Shown here: positions 16,982 through 26,529 of the stretch, piece by piece
How positions within the stretch are numbered: the stretch's first letter is position 1
Layout of the letters: each line of letters opens with the position of its first letter
Source of the DNA: Maricaulis sp.
Lineage (GTDB): Bacteria; Pseudomonadota; Alphaproteobacteria; Caulobacterales; Maricaulaceae
DNA: 64,000 nt
Direction: 5' to 3'
NCBI RefSeq assembly: GCF_030149515.1
Contig: NZ_JASBRI010000003.1
Span: forward strand, 115,748-179,747
Position numbers and translations under genes: made by a program
The notes under the pieces: model-generated
What the model was told of the DNA's origin: nothing
What the model saw: the letters and a program-made list of their open reading frames with translations, nothing else
The model's database searches: none

Positions 16982-17773
16982 CATTGCCCCCAGAAAATCC
17001 CGGACCCGCCGCGCGTTGCGCCCGAGATCGTGGATGCCGGGATTGCGGGCCAGGGAGCGGATATCCACCAGGCTGCCACCCTCGCCATCCTCGCGGACCC
17101 GCACCACGATGTCGTCGCGCAGGCCGAACCAGACGCTTTCGGCGCCCGCCTCGAACATGGCGGCACTCTCCGACGCGGTACCGACGCGCCAGCGCTCTTC
17201 ATGGGCATAGTCGAGCGCCCGGCGAAAGACGGTATCCGGCGCCAAGGGGACGCGCGCCGTGACCAGGCCCGGATAGGCGGCGGCCTGGACCTCGGCGAGG
17301 GGCCGGCCATCCGGCGCTCGTTTCGCGGCATAGTCCAGCGTGGCGTCCGCCCGCGACCGCCGGGCCTGGAAGGATGGCGTGAAATGTGGCGGGTCGTCCG
17401 GATCCGTCGTGATGTCGAGCAGGAGCGGCGTCGTGGCCCGGGCCCGATCAACATGCCAGTCCCAGCTCAGCCCGGTCGCGGCGACCACCAGGGCCAAGAC
17501 CGGCGATGTCACGACGCCGACAGCCTCGCGCCCGAGGATGCGGTAGACCAGCATCAATACGGCGCCGAGGAGACCGGCAACGAGGCAGGCGAGCAGGAGT
17601 TTGTAGCCGGCCGAATGCGTCATCCAGTCCAGACCGAAAGCGACCGTCCAGAACTCCCACTTCGTTCCCAGAGCCGCCACGAGGAACCAGACCGGTACCG
17701 TGACAGCGAGCAACGCGCAGATCCAGCCCAGCGGGAGAATGATCGCCCGCAGCACCCCCAGCAGTCTGTCCAT
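16970..17773 (-). CDS. DUF1499 membrane protein
   Basis: From the ATG at 17773 (GGGGGC upstream) the protein has 267 residues. Three hydrophobic segments lie in the first 110 residues, and a DUF1499 domain follows (about 140-265) with HFTPSFQARRSRADATLDYAA and VDIRSLARNPGIHDLGRNARR, the family's characteristic end. DUF1499 has no established function. An upstream in-frame start at 17830 would overlap the pdxH stop. It follows pdxH by 29 bases and is likely co-transcribed with it. Confidence 0.85.
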   Translation of the reverse strand: MDRLLGVLRAIILPLGWICALLAVTVPVWFLVAALGTKWEFWTVAFGLDWMTHSAGYKLLLACLVAGLLGAVLMLVYRILGREAVGVVTSPVLALVVAATGLSWDWHVDRARATTPLLLDITTDPDDPPHFTPSFQARRSRADATLDYAAKRAPDGRPLAEVQAAAYPGLVTARVPLAPDTVFRRALDYAHEERWRVGTASESAAMFEAGAESVWFGLRDDIVVRVREDGEGGSLVDIRSLARNPGIHDLGRNARRVRDFLGAMSPA

Positions 17774-17802
17774 GAAAATGCCCCCGCTCGGCTCTTTCGA
17801 TA

Positions 17803-18471
17803 TCAAGGATACAACCGGTGTACGGTCCAAGGCGAGGCCAAATCCCGTCGCAAAAACGACATTCTGTCGTGCAGGCGGAAAGGCCTGTCGCGCCAGAACT
17901 CGATCGAAAGCGGTTTCACGCGATAGCCCGACCAGTGCGGCGGCCGGGGAACCTCACCCAGCCCGAAACGGGCCGCTTCGCGCGCCACGGCCTTTTCAAG
18001 GGCAAAACGGCTTTCCAGTTCGCGCGACTGTTTCGAAGCCCAGGCCCCGATCCGGCTGTCCCGGGCGCGCGAGGCAAAATAGGCATCGGCTTCCTCGGCC
18101 GGTACCGGCTCTACCGGCCCGCGCACCCGCACCTGGCGGCGCAGGGACTTCCAGTGAAAACACAGCGCCGCCTGGGCGTTCTCGGCGAGCTGGCAGCCCT
18201 TGGCACTCTCCAGATTGGTATAGAAGACGAACCCGTACGCATCGACATCTTTCAAGAGCACCATGCGCACATCGGGAAGCCCGTCTTCGTCCGCCGTCGC
18301 CAGCGCCATCGCATTGGCGTCATTGGGTTCCTTGCGCTTGGCATCTTCCAGCCACTCGCCAAAGAGCGAGAAAGGATCCTCGCGGCCGAAGATTTCCGCG
18401 GCATTGTCCTCGGCGGTGCGCGCATAGTCCGCTTCGCCCGGCGAGGGCGGGATCAGGTCTTTCCTGGGCAT
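17803..18471 (-). CDS. pdxH: Pyridoxamine/pyridoxine 5'-phosphate oxidase
   Basis: The 222-residue protein makes pyridoxal 5'-phosphate by FMN-dependent oxidation of pyridoxine or pyridoxamine phosphate in the cytoplasm. The FMN/substrate motifs [19 protein letters not shown], and [19 protein letters not shown] are intact. The family ending W.VHRLYP is present and marks a complete C-terminus. The start has a GGAGGAAC site. It is divergent from the mini-DnaJ gene, a gene order common in Caulobacter relatives. Confidence 0.97.
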   Translation of the reverse strand: MPRKDLIPPSPGEADYARTAEDNAAEIFGREDPFSLFGEWLEDAKRKEPNDANAMALATADEDGLPDVRMVLLKDVDAYGFVFYTNLESAKGCQLAENAQAALCFHWKSLRRQVRVRGPVEPVPAEEADAYFASRARDSRIGAWASKQSRELESRFALEKAVAREAARFGLGEVPRPPHWSGYRVKPLSIEFWRDRPFRLHDRMSFLRRDLASPWTVHRLYP

Positions 18472-18551
18472 GGGCGTTCCTCCACCGGGGGGTCTGGAGC
18501 CTAGTTAAACTCCGGATGCAGCGCGTCAACCTTTCGGGAATCTTCTTGCGC

Positions 18552-18566
18552 TAATAAACCCCTATG
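18552..18566 (+). promoter_or_regulatory. Possible leaderless start for the mini-DnaJ gene
   Basis: TAATAA at 18552-18557 matches a -10 box. Its expected initiation point falls on the A of the ATG at 18564. No ribosome site precedes that ATG. Together these suggest a leaderless messenger. Confidence 0.35.
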
Positions 18567-19073
18567 ACATCGCGCGTTACGAGTATCCGGGAAGCTTATT
18601 CTGCGCTCGGCCTGATGCCGGGCGACGGTCCCGGCGCGGCCAAGTCGGCCTTCCGCGCACTTGTGAAGATGCTTCACCCCGATATCGCGCCGCCCACGCC
18701 GGCGACACTCGCCCGCCTGGCCGACATCGTAGCGGCGATGGAATTGATCAAGGCCGCCGGCCCGGCCTGTCTGGAAATCGAGATCGACAGTACCAGCGCC
18801 GCTACGGGCCTGACGCGCACCCTGCGTTCGGGCGAGAGGCCCATACTGGTACGCATCCCGGCCGGGATCCGTGACGGTGAACAGATCGCCGCTGTAGGCG
18901 AGCCGGACATTCTCGTCACCATCCGTGTGCATGCCCGTTCAGCGCCACAGACCGAGCCGGACTCCGTCCTGGCCGAAAGCGCGGATCTGGACGCTTTCAT
19001 CCACGAATATTCACGCCCCTCGGCCCATGCCCGCCTGGCGCGCTGGATCCGCAAAGCGCAGTCGGCCGCTTAA
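18564..19073 (+). CDS. Mini-DnaJ protein (J domain plus partial substrate domain)
   Basis: The 169-residue protein starts with a short J domain (about 5-65) with the HPD tripeptide in [12 protein letters not shown], the part that stimulates DnaK. The region from about 85 to 115 ([19 protein letters not shown]) matches a strand pair of the DnaJ C-terminal substrate-binding domain. The Gly/Phe and zinc-finger regions are absent. It looks like a small dedicated co-chaperone. Its client is unknown. It is divergent from pdxH and upstream of aroC; that conserved neighbourhood does not itself reveal its job. Confidence 0.82.
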   Translation: MTSRVTSIREAYSALGLMPGDGPGAAKSAFRALVKMLHPDIAPPTPATLARLADIVAAMELIKAAGPACLEIEIDSTSAATGLTRTLRSGERPILVRIPAGIRDGEQIAAVGEPDILVTIRVHARSAPQTEPDSVLAESADLDAFIHEYSRPSAHARLARWIRKAQSAA

Positions 19074-19120
19074 CGGCAGCGAAAACCGCGTCTAGTCTGC
19101 TGGAAAAGCGCGGATCGATC

Positions 19121-20212
19121 ATGTCTCACAACTCCTTCGGACACCTTTTCCGGGTCACCACCTGGGGCGAAAGTCATGGACCGGCCATCGGCGCCGTCGT
19201 CGACGGCTGTCCGGCCGGCATCCCGCTGACCGAGGCCGATCTCCAGCCCTGGCTGGACAAGCGCCGCCCCGGCACCAGCCGGCACGTCACGCCGCGCCAG
19301 GAACCCGATCGCGTGCGCATCCTCTCCGGCACATTCGAGGACGACCGCACCGGCGGGCCTGTCACAACGGGCACACCGATCTCGCTGGTGATCGAAAATG
19401 TCGACGCCCGGTCCCGGGACTACAGCGATATCCGGGACAAGTGGCGGCCGGGCCATGCGGATTATACCTACGACATGAAATACGGTGTGCGCGATTACCG
19501 CGGCGGCGGCCGGTCCTCGGCGCGCGAAACGGCAATGCGCGTGGCCGCCGGCGGCATAGCCCGAAAGGTCCTCGGCGAGGGTATCACCATCCGTGCCGCC
19601 CTCGTCCAGGTCGGCGAGCGCAGGATCGACCGCGGGCGCTGGGATTGGAGCCAGGTCGCAGAGAATGCCTTTTTCTGCCCGGATGCCGGGACCGCCGCAC
19701 TGTGGGAGGCGGATATGGACGCCCTGCGCAAGGACGGATCCTCCACCGGCGCGGTGGTGGAAGTCGTCGTCTCCGGCGTGCCGGCCGGCTGGGGCGCCCC
19801 CGTCTACGGCAAGCTCGACAGCGATCTGGCCATGGCGATGATGACCATCAATGCCGTCAAGGGCGTCGAGATCGGTGCCGGCTTCCAGAGCGCAGCCCTG
19901 CGCGGCGAGGATGCCGCCGACGAAATGCGCATGGGCGAAGACGCACCCCGGTTCCTGAGCAATCACAATGGCGGAGTTCTCGGCGGCATTTCGACGGGCC
20001 AGGACCTGGTGATTCGCTTTGCTGTGAAACCGACCTCCTCCATCCGCATCGAACGGCAGACGCTGGACCGGGATTTCGAGGAAACCGTCATCTCCACGAA
20101 AGGCCGGCATGATCCCTGTGTGGGCATTCGGGCCGTTCCGGTTGGCGAGGCCATGGCAGCCCTGGTGCTGGCCGATCACAAACTGCGCCATGCGGGGCAA
20201 TCGGCCTTCTAG
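19121..20212 (+). CDS. aroC: Chorismate synthase
   Basis: The 363-residue enzyme converts 5-enolpyruvylshikimate 3-phosphate to chorismate with reduced FMN, the last step of the shikimate pathway. The three family signatures are visible: [18 protein letters not shown] near the N-terminus, [18 protein letters not shown] at about 126-143, and the FAVKPTSS stretch near 305. The length is standard. It follows the mini-DnaJ gene by 47 bases. Confidence 0.98.
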   Translation: MSHNSFGHLFRVTTWGESHGPAIGAVVDGCPAGIPLTEADLQPWLDKRRPGTSRHVTPRQEPDRVRILSGTFEDDRTGGPVTTGTPISLVIENVDARSRDYSDIRDKWRPGHADYTYDMKYGVRDYRGGGRSSARETAMRVAAGGIARKVLGEGITIRAALVQVGERRIDRGRWDWSQVAENAFFCPDAGTAALWEADMDALRKDGSSTGAVVEVVVSGVPAGWGAPVYGKLDSDLAMAMMTINAVKGVEIGAGFQSAALRGEDAADEMRMGEDAPRFLSNHNGGVLGGISTGQDLVIRFAVKPTSSIRIERQTLDRDFEETVISTKGRHDPCVGIRAVPVGEAMAALVLADHKLRHAGQSAF

Positions 20213-20242
20213 ATCACGGCCTTCGGACAGAGATGAAGCAAT

Positions 20243-20266
20243 CGTTCATGCTGGGCTCATCGACCG
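20243..20266 (+). promoter_or_regulatory. Shared upstream element, copy A
   Basis: This 24-base element begins CGTTCATG and ends CATCGACCG. It matches the element at 21740-21763 in 22 of 24 positions. It ends 62 bases before the start of the gene at 20329. Two TCAT half-sites lie 11 bases apart, a spacing typical of OmpR/PhoB-type response regulator sites. That family assignment is inference. Confidence 0.6.
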
Positions 20267-20328
20267 TCGCCTAACCTTGGGGCAATCTGGCCGGACCGAA
20301 ACCGGCGAAGACCCCGGAGGCGTGTCCG

Positions 20329-21666
20329 ATGGCACCACGCAAATTCCGCCTGCTCGGCGCCGCCATGGCAGCCCTGCTTCTCATTCCTGCCGCGCTGGAC
20401 GCCGCACCGGCCGAAGCCCAGCGCTTCGAACGCGGCGAGCGGGGAGATCGCGATGCGCAGCCCGATCGCGGCCCGCGCCGCGAAGCCGCTCGGCGCGGGG
20501 ACCGTGGCGCCCGTCCGGACCGCGGTCCGCGTCGCGCCTCCTCCGACCGGGGACCGCGCCGGGAAGCTGCCAATCGGGGCGGCCGGACCGAACCGCGTCA
20601 TGTCCGGCCTCAGCCGGACCGCCGCGATGTCATGCGCGATCCCGGCAATAATCCGCGCGATCACCTGCGCGACCAGCCCCGGCCCCGCCGGGACTTCCGG
20701 TCGGACCGGCCCGTACGCCGGCCCGTCCAGGACAGTGCCCCTACCCGCGCACCGCGGCCGGCCGTGATCCGGGAGACGAACCGCGGAGGCAGTATCCGGG
20801 ACCGCCATGACCGGCGCGACGATGTGCGCGACCGCCGGGACAGGCGCGATGGCCGCTGGGATCGGGATCGCCGGAGCGGCCGCGACAACCGCTTTGATCG
20901 CGACCGGCGGGACCGTCACGGCCGGTGGGATCGTGATCGCCGGGATGGCCGTTGGGACCGCGACCGGCGCGACAGACGTTGGGATCGCGACCGCCGCGAC
21001 CGGCGCTGGGATCGCCGCCCGGGCCGACACCCGGGCGCCCACCACGACCGCCGCCGCTGGGAATATGCCCAGCGCCGCCGCGACTTCTACCGCGACCGGG
21101 CTCGCCGACAGGCCCAGCTGCGCTGGCTCCGCCACATGAACCACGGCTGGTCCAGTTCGCGCTATTATGGCCACTGGGGCCCTTCGAGCCGCTGGCGTTA
21201 TCACCGCACCTATTACAATCACGGCTATGACCGCCGCCGCTTCGCTTATTATGACGGCCTGTGCCGCTATGAGGGCAATGGCGACGCCGCGATCGTCGGT
21301 GCGCTGCTCGGCGCCCTGATCGGCGGCGCCGCGGCGGGTGACGACAGTGTGGGCGCCGGCATCCTGGTGGGCGCGGGCTTCGGCGCGGTTCTGGGGTCCA
21401 GCCTCAACCGGATCGACAGTTGCGACCGCGCGCAATACCACTACGCCATGAACTACGCCTTCGAGTACGGCCAACCCTATTACTGGGGCAATCCATACTC
21501 CGGTGTGCGCGGTGCGGTCGTCATCCGCGAAACCTATTATGTCGGCGGCCGGGAATGCCGCTGGGGCGACGCGGAAATCTACATGCCCGACGGCACGTAC
21601 AATTACGACCGGGTGCGCATGTGCCGCGACGCCTACGGCGACTGGCAGGTGGCCCACCGCCAGTAA
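20329..21666 (+). CDS. Exported Arg/Asp-repeat protein with glycine-zipper domain
   Basis: The 445-residue protein has a signal peptide (about 1-31). A very long Arg/Asp-rich disordered region follows (about 32-250) and includes a tandem array at 175-229 built on the unit RWDRDRRD. Next come a Tyr/His/Trp-rich stretch and a glycine-zipper segment (about 322-365, GALLGALIGGAAAGDD and GAGFGAVLG), then a C-terminal part with ETYYVGGRECRWG. The start has GGAGGCG upstream. It shares architecture and an upstream element with the next gene. Glycine-zipper proteins insert in or associate with the outer membrane; the role of the polyampholyte region is unknown. Confidence 0.85.
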   Translation: MAPRKFRLLGAAMAALLLIPAALDAAPAEAQRFERGERGDRDAQPDRGPRREAARRGDRGARPDRGPRRASSDRGPRREAANRGGRTEPRHVRPQPDRRDVMRDPGNNPRDHLRDQPRPRRDFRSDRPVRRPVQDSAPTRAPRPAVIRETNRGGSIRDRHDRRDDVRDRRDRRDGRWDRDRRSGRDNRFDRDRRDRHGRWDRDRRDGRWDRDRRDRRWDRDRRDRRWDRRPGRHPGAHHDRRRWEYAQRRRDFYRDRARRQAQLRWLRHMNHGWSSSRYYGHWGPSSRWRYHRTYYNHGYDRRRFAYYDGLCRYEGNGDAAIVGALLGALIGGAAAGDDSVGAGILVGAGFGAVLGSSLNRIDSCDRAQYHYAMNYAFEYGQPYYWGNPYSGVRGAVVIRETYYVGGRECRWGDAEIYMPDGTYNYDRVRMCRDAYGDWQVAHRQ

Positions 21667-21739
21667 TTGCGCGTCTTCCCTGACGACCTTGGGGGCCGGT
21701 GGCACTACCGGCCCCTTTCTTGCGAGATTGTCATCGGAG

Positions 21740-21763
21740 CGTTCATCCTGGGCTCATCGGCCG
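21740..21763 (+). promoter_or_regulatory. Shared upstream element, copy B
   Basis: This second copy of the 24-base element at 20243-20266 differs at two positions and ends 59 bases before the start of the gene at 21823. The near-identical placement ahead of two paralogues suggests a common regulator. Confidence 0.6.
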
Positions 21764-21822
21764 GGTGCGAGAGTACCTGCAACATCCGGGACATGCCGTG
21801 CCCGGCCGAACTGGAGGTAGAC

Positions 21823-22542
21823 ATGAAACTGCTGACCCCCGCCCTGCTTGCCGCCACGGCGCTGTCGGTTACCCTGCCGGCTGCTGCGCATGCCCAGGCT
21901 CACCGCGATTGCGAAACCGAACGCCAGAACCGCCAGATCGCGGGCGCCCTGATCGGCGGCGTGCTCGGTGCGGTCATCGGTAACGAGCTGGCCGACGATT
22001 CCAACAATAACCGCCACGGCCGTCCGGACCGCTGGGACCGCCGCGGGCGTTGGGACGACCGGGGCCGTCACGGCTACGGCCGTCATGGCCGCTGGGACCG
22101 CCGCTATCAGCATCGCGACCGCGGCAATGCGGAAGAAGTGGGCACGATCGCCGGCGCCGGCGTCGGCGCGCTGATCGGTGCGGGTATCGCCGGCGGTGAG
22201 GACTGCCGCGGCACACGCCACACCCGCCACGATCCATATGCCGGAAAGCCGGCCGGCCATTACGGAGACTCCCGCTACGAGGAGTCCTATTATGACGACA
22301 GCCACTATTCCGGCGGTTATGCCGGCGACACCTATTATGCACCGCAGGACTACGGCCAGGATTATGGGTCTTCCGCCGAATTACTGGGCGGCCCGGACGG
22401 CCGAACCGACACCCGCGTTTACACCGCGTCGTCATCCTATAGCACCCGGAACTGCCAGTGGATGAATGGCGGCGTTGACCGGATGTACATGTGCCAGGGT
22501 ACGGACGGGATCTGGCGCCCGGCGGATACCTACGGCCGCTAG
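21823..22542 (+). CDS. Exported glycine-zipper protein (paralogue of 20329 gene)
   Basis: From the ATG at 21823 (CTGGAGGTAGAC upstream) the protein has 239 residues. A signal peptide (about 1-24) is followed by a first glycine zipper (IAGALIGGVLGAVIGNEL, about 39-56) and a short Arg/Asp/Trp segment with GRWDRR units. A second glycine zipper (about 107-125) precedes a Tyr-rich region and a C-terminal CQWMNGGVDRMYMCQG motif. The two GRWDRR-type segments and the shared upstream element mark it as a relative of the previous gene with a much shorter repeat region. It is likely a cell-envelope protein; its function is unknown. Confidence 0.85.
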   Translation: MKLLTPALLAATALSVTLPAAAHAQAHRDCETERQNRQIAGALIGGVLGAVIGNELADDSNNNRHGRPDRWDRRGRWDDRGRHGYGRHGRWDRRYQHRDRGNAEEVGTIAGAGVGALIGAGIAGGEDCRGTRHTRHDPYAGKPAGHYGDSRYEESYYDDSHYSGGYAGDTYYAPQDYGQDYGSSAELLGGPDGRTDTRVYTASSSYSTRNCQWMNGGVDRMYMCQGTDGIWRPADTYGR

Positions 22543-22591
22543 GCGAAACCGGAACCGGGGAACCGGGGAGATTTTCGGACGTTTCGGGTTT

Positions 22592-23326
22592 CTATGATTG
22601 GATTGTGCAGGTGGCGGCCATAAGGTACTCCCTGTTGCCGTCACCCCCCGCTATCGGACTATCTATGACCATCCGCACCGAGACGCCGGCCAACCCTTCC
22701 AGACCCGCCTTCACGTCGGCGACGGCCCGCGCACGATCGCCTTCACTCTTCACCAGCCCGCCCTTGCCGATCGAGGCCCTGCCTACTTCGAACTGGGGTT
22801 TGATCAGGGCGATCGCATCGCTCCTGTCCTCTACCAGGCGCAGTGCCGGCGGGAGCACCTTCAGGAGCGAAATGAAGCTGGCGTCACAGACCACCAGCGA
22901 AGGCGGTTCGGAAAACATCGATGCCGCCAATGACCGCGCATCGACCCCTTCCATCGAGACGACTCGGGTGTCGGCCTGAAGCCTCGGGTGCAACTGGCCG
23001 CGACCGACATCCACTGCGTAGACCTGCCGCGCCCCGCGTGACAACAGGACCTCGGTAAATCCACCCGTCGACGCGCCCACATCCAGACAGATCCGGCCGG
23101 CGGGATCGATCTCGAACGCCTCCAGCCCCGCGACCAGTTTCAATGCGGCCCGCGACACCCAGGGATGTGCAGCCTCTGCCGCAATCTGCGCGCCCTGGGC
23201 GATCTTCTGGGACGCCTTGGTAACCGGCACGCCGTCGGCCGAAACCTTGCCCGCCGCGATTGCCGCCTGGGCCTTGGCCCGGGTCTCGAAATACCCGTTT
23301 TCAACGAGATAGAGGTCGGCGCGCAT
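22592..23326 (-). CDS. tlyA: TlyA-family rRNA methyltransferase
   Basis: The 244-residue protein joins an N-terminal S4 RNA-binding domain (about 1-60) to an FtsJ-like methyltransferase domain with the SAM motif LDVGASTGGFTEVLL and the IKPQFEVG motif. TlyA 2'-O-methylates cytidines in rRNA, and earlier annotations call it hemolysin A. It lies ten bases after dxs on the same strand, a standard alphaproteobacterial pairing. It converges with the glycine-zipper gene. Confidence 0.95.
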   Translation of the reverse strand: MRADLYLVENGYFETRAKAQAAIAAGKVSADGVPVTKASQKIAQGAQIAAEAAHPWVSRAALKLVAGLEAFEIDPAGRICLDVGASTGGFTEVLLSRGARQVYAVDVGRGQLHPRLQADTRVVSMEGVDARSLAASMFSEPPSLVVCDASFISLLKVLPPALRLVEDRSDAIALIKPQFEVGRASIGKGGLVKSEGDRARAVADVKAGLEGLAGVSVRMVIDSPIAGGDGNREYLMAATCTIQS

Positions 23327-23336
23327 GGCAGCGCCG

Positions 23337-25259
23337 CTAGCCCGCGCTGACGGCTGCCGTCAATTCTGCCGCCGCTGCATCCTGACCCATCGCCTCGAGT
23401 GCGGTGGCGGCGATGTGGCGGGCATTGAGGCCGGCTTCCTCGTACATGTTGTAGGGCGTGTCCTGGTCCTGGAAGATGTCCGGTAGTGTCATGGTGCGGA
23501 TTTTCAGGCCGCGGTCGAGCGCGCCCTTTTCCGCCAGGAATTGCAGAACGAAGGCCCCGAACCCGCCGCGCGCACCCTCTTCCACCGTAACCACGACCTC
23601 ATGCTCGCGCGCCAGGCGCAGGACGAGATCCTCGTCCAGCGGCTTGACGAAACGGGCGTCGGCCAGCGTGGTGGAAAAGCCCTTGGCCGCCAGCATGTCG
23701 GCCGCCTTACCGGCCTCGTGCAGGCGTGTGCCGAGGCTCAGGATCGCGATGCGCGACCCCTCCCGCAGGATGCGACCCTTGCCGATCTCCAGCGGTTCGA
23801 CGATCTCCGGCAGCTCCATGCCGGCCCCGGCACCGCGCGGGTAGCGGAAGGCGGAGGGGCGGTCATCGATCCGGACCGATGTGGCGACCATGCGCGAAAG
23901 TTCGAGCTCGTCCGCTGCGGCCATCAGTACCATGCCGGGCAGTTGACCCAGATAGCCGATGTCGAACGAGCCGGCATGTGTGCATCCGTCCGCGCCCACA
24001 AGGCCCGCCCGGTCGATCGCGAAGCGCACAGGCAGGCCCTGGATTGCCACATCGTGGACGACCTGGTCGTAACCGCGCTGGAGAAAGGTGGAATAGATGG
24101 CTGCAAAGGGCTTCATCCCGTCGGCGGCGAGACCGGCCGCGAACGTCACGGCATGCTGTTCGGCGATCCCCACGTCGAACATGCGTTCGGGGAAGCGCTC
24201 GCCGAACAGGTCCATACCGGTGCCGCCGGGCATGGCGGCGGTGATGCCGACAATGCGCTCGTCCCGTTCCGCTTCGCGGATCAGCTGCCGGGCGAAAACC
24301 TTGGTGTAGGAGGGCGGACCGCCCTTGGATTTCTGCTGCTCGCCGGTGACGACGTTGAACTTGGCCACGCCATGATACTTGTCGTCGGCCGCCTCGGCCG
24401 GGGCATAGCCCTTGCCCTTCTGGGTCACGACATGGATCAGCACCGGCCCGCTGTCGCCGTCGCGCACATTGCGCAGGACCGGGACCAGCTGGTCGAGATC
24501 ATGGCCGTCGATGGGGCCGACATAGCGAAAGCCCATCTCCTCGAACAGCGTGCCGCCCATGGCCATGCCGCGCATGTATTCCTCGGCCCGGCGCGCGGCT
24601 TCCTCGACGCCCATGGCCTTGGCCACGCCCTTGCCCAGTTTACGGATATTGCGATAGCTCTGGCTGGAGACCAGCCGCGCGAAATAATGGCTCATCGCCC
24701 CCACGGGCGGCGCGATCGACATGTCGTTGTCATTCAGGATAACGATCAGGCGGCCGCCGATATGGCCGGCATTGTTCATCGCCTCATAGGCCATGCCGGC
24801 CGACATTGAGCCATCGCCGATCACGGCGATGACATTGCGATCCTCCTGCTTGAGATCGCGCCCGACGGCAAAGCCAAGGGCCGCAGAGATCGAGGTTGAG
24901 GCGTGAGCCGCACCGAACGGATCGTATTCGCTCTCGGCGCGCTTGGTGAAACCGCTGAGGCCGCCGCCCTGGCGCAGGGTGCGGATACGGTCGCGCCGGC
25001 CGGTGAGGATCTTGTGCGGATAGCACTGGTGACCGACATCCCAGACCAGTGTGTCCCGCGGGGTTTCGAAGACGTGGTGCAGCGCGGTCGTCAGCTCGAC
25101 CACACCCAGGCCGGCTCCCAGATGCCCACCCGTTACCGAAACGGCATCAATCGTTTCCGCGCGCAATTCGTCAGCCACTTGCCGGAGCTCTTTCAGGCTC
25201 AGGGAGCGAAGGTCTGACGGTTCGCGGATCCGGTCGAGAGTCGGGGTGGTTAGCGCCAT
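23337..25259 (-). CDS. dxs: 1-deoxy-D-xylulose-5-phosphate synthase
   Basis: The 640-residue thiamine-diphosphate enzyme condenses pyruvate and glyceraldehyde 3-phosphate, the first step of the MEP isoprenoid pathway. The TPP motif [18 protein letters not shown], the [12 protein letters not shown] motif and the transketolase C-terminal domain are present, and the length is standard. The ATG at 25259 has AAAGGCGGG upstream; a GTG at 25277 overlapping the ispA stop is less likely. It is translated right after ispA, so the first MEP enzyme and the prenyl-chain enzyme are co-regulated. Confidence 0.97.
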   Translation of the reverse strand: MALTTPTLDRIREPSDLRSLSLKELRQVADELRAETIDAVSVTGGHLGAGLGVVELTTALHHVFETPRDTLVWDVGHQCYPHKILTGRRDRIRTLRQGGGLSGFTKRAESEYDPFGAAHASTSISAALGFAVGRDLKQEDRNVIAVIGDGSMSAGMAYEAMNNAGHIGGRLIVILNDNDMSIAPPVGAMSHYFARLVSSQSYRNIRKLGKGVAKAMGVEEAARRAEEYMRGMAMGGTLFEEMGFRYVGPIDGHDLDQLVPVLRNVRDGDSGPVLIHVVTQKGKGYAPAEAADDKYHGVAKFNVVTGEQQKSKGGPPSYTKVFARQLIREAERDERIVGITAAMPGGTGMDLFGERFPERMFDVGIAEQHAVTFAAGLAADGMKPFAAIYSTFLQRGYDQVVHDVAIQGLPVRFAIDRAGLVGADGCTHAGSFDIGYLGQLPGMVLMAAADELELSRMVATSVRIDDRPSAFRYPRGAGAGMELPEIVEPLEIGKGRILREGSRIAILSLGTRLHEAGKAADMLAAKGFSTTLADARFVKPLDEDLVLRLAREHEVVVTVEEGARGGFGAFVLQFLAEKGALDRGLKIRTMTLPDIFQDQDTPYNMYEEAGLNARHIAATALEAMGQDAAAAELTAAVSAG

Positions 25260-25273
25260 TAAGGTCCCGCCTT

Positions 25274-26161
25274 TCACGAGCGCCGGGCGACGATGAAGTC
25301 GACGGCCTCTTTCAAAACATCTGCCCGGGCGCCGAAAGGTTCAAGGTGATCCTTGGCTTGCGCGGCCAAATGCCGCGAACGCTCCTGCGCGCCTTCAACG
25401 CCCAAAATGGTAACAAAGGTGGCTTTTCCTTGACCGGCATCCTTGCCGGCCGCCTTGCCCATTTCATCCTGGTCGCCCGTGGCGTCCAGCAAGTCGTCCG
25501 TGATCTGATAAGCCAAGCCGAGATCGTGCGCAAACCCCTCAAGCGCCCGGCGAACATGATCCTCCACCTCCTTCAGGATGGTGGAAATCTCGACCGCATA
25601 GCTGATCAGGGCACCGGTCTTCATGCGATGCATGCGCGTGACCACGGAAATGTCGAACCGCTCGGTCTCCGCACGGATATCGATCATCTGGCCGCCCACC
25701 ATGCCATAGGGACCCGACGCCCGCGACAGCCGCTCGACCAGGCGCGAGCGCACACTGCCGCGCTGATGCGTGTCGGGGTGGGCGAGGATTTCGTAGGCCA
25801 CGGACTGCAGCGCGTCGCCCGCCAGAACGGCGGTCGCCTCGTCATATGCCCTGTGCACGGTCGGCCGACCGCGGCGCATGTCGTCGTCGTCCATGCAGGG
25901 CAGATCGTCATGGATCAGCGAATAGGCATGGATACATTCCAGCGCACAGGCCGCGCGCAGCACACCCCGCTCATCCGCGCCGACAAGCTTGCCCGCCTCG
26001 ACGGCGAGGAAGGGCCGCAGCCGCTTGCCCGGCCCCAGCGCAGCATAGCGCATGGCCGAATTGAGATGGGCCTCCGGCCCCTCCGCACGAGGCAGAAGGG
26101 CGTCGAGCGCGACGGTGACCCGGTCGGCGGCTTCGTTGAGGCGCTGTTCGAAACTGTCCAT
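25274..26161 (-). CDS. ispA: Farnesyl/geranyl diphosphate synthase
   Basis: The 295-residue polyprenyl synthetase makes C15 prenyl diphosphate from IPP and DMAPP. The first aspartate-rich motif is in [11 protein letters not shown] and the second in [13 protein letters not shown]. The length is normal for IspA. The ATG at 26161 with GGCGGG upstream is chosen; the longer open frame upstream belongs to a neighbouring gene's other frame. It lies eight bases after csaA and just before dxs in a single operon. Confidence 0.96.
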   Translation of the reverse strand: MDSFEQRLNEAADRVTVALDALLPRAEGPEAHLNSAMRYAALGPGKRLRPFLAVEAGKLVGADERGVLRAACALECIHAYSLIHDDLPCMDDDDMRRGRPTVHRAYDEATAVLAGDALQSVAYEILAHPDTHQRGSVRSRLVERLSRASGPYGMVGGQMIDIRAETERFDISVVTRMHRMKTGALISYAVEISTILKEVEDHVRRALEGFAHDLGLAYQITDDLLDATGDQDEMGKAAGKDAGQGKATFVTILGVEGAQERSRHLAAQAKDHLEPFGARADVLKEAVDFIVARRS

Positions 26162-26169
26162 GAGCCCGC

Positions 26170-26526
26170 CTAGTGCATCCGGGAACCGTTGGGAACCTTT
26201 TGGTCGGGTCCCAGGAGAATGATGGCGCCGCCGGCATCCGAGGCGCCAAGGACGAGTATTTCCGATCTGATCGGTCCGATCTGGCGCGGCGGGAAATTCA
26301 CCACGGCCAGCACCTGGCGCCCGACCAGTTCCTCCGGCGTATAATGCTCGGTGATCTGGGCCGAACTTTTCTTTTCGCCCAGCTCCCCCATGTCGACCCA
26401 CAGCTTGATCGCTGGCTTGCGGGCTTCGGGAAAGGGCTCGGCCCGCGTCACCGTGCCGACGCGGATATCGAGTTTCAGGAAGTCTTCGATCGTGGCCTGC
26501 GGAGCGGGCGCCTTTTCCTCGGCCAT
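26170..26526 (-). CDS. csaA: CsaA-type tRNA-binding domain protein
   Basis: The 118-residue protein is a single EMAP/tRNA-binding OB-fold domain with FLKLDIRVGTVTRAEPFPEARKPA, QITEHYTPEELVGRQVLAVVNF and the family end VPNGSRMH. CsaA homologues bind tRNA-like ligands and have been linked to protein secretion. It sits between xseB and ispA, where many alphaproteobacteria have nothing, with gaps of three and eight bases. The placement may therefore be a lineage-specific insertion into an otherwise conserved operon. Confidence 0.92.
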   Translation of the reverse strand: MAEEKAPAPQATIEDFLKLDIRVGTVTRAEPFPEARKPAIKLWVDMGELGEKKSSAQITEHYTPEELVGRQVLAVVNFPPRQIGPIRSEILVLGASDAGGAIILLGPDQKVPNGSRMH

Positions 26527-26529
26527 CGT

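Noticed and set aside
20851..21015. CRISPR-like array because of the tandem repeats.
   Set aside because: The repeats have no unique spacers, keep the reading frame and encode RWDRDRRD units; they are coding repeats.
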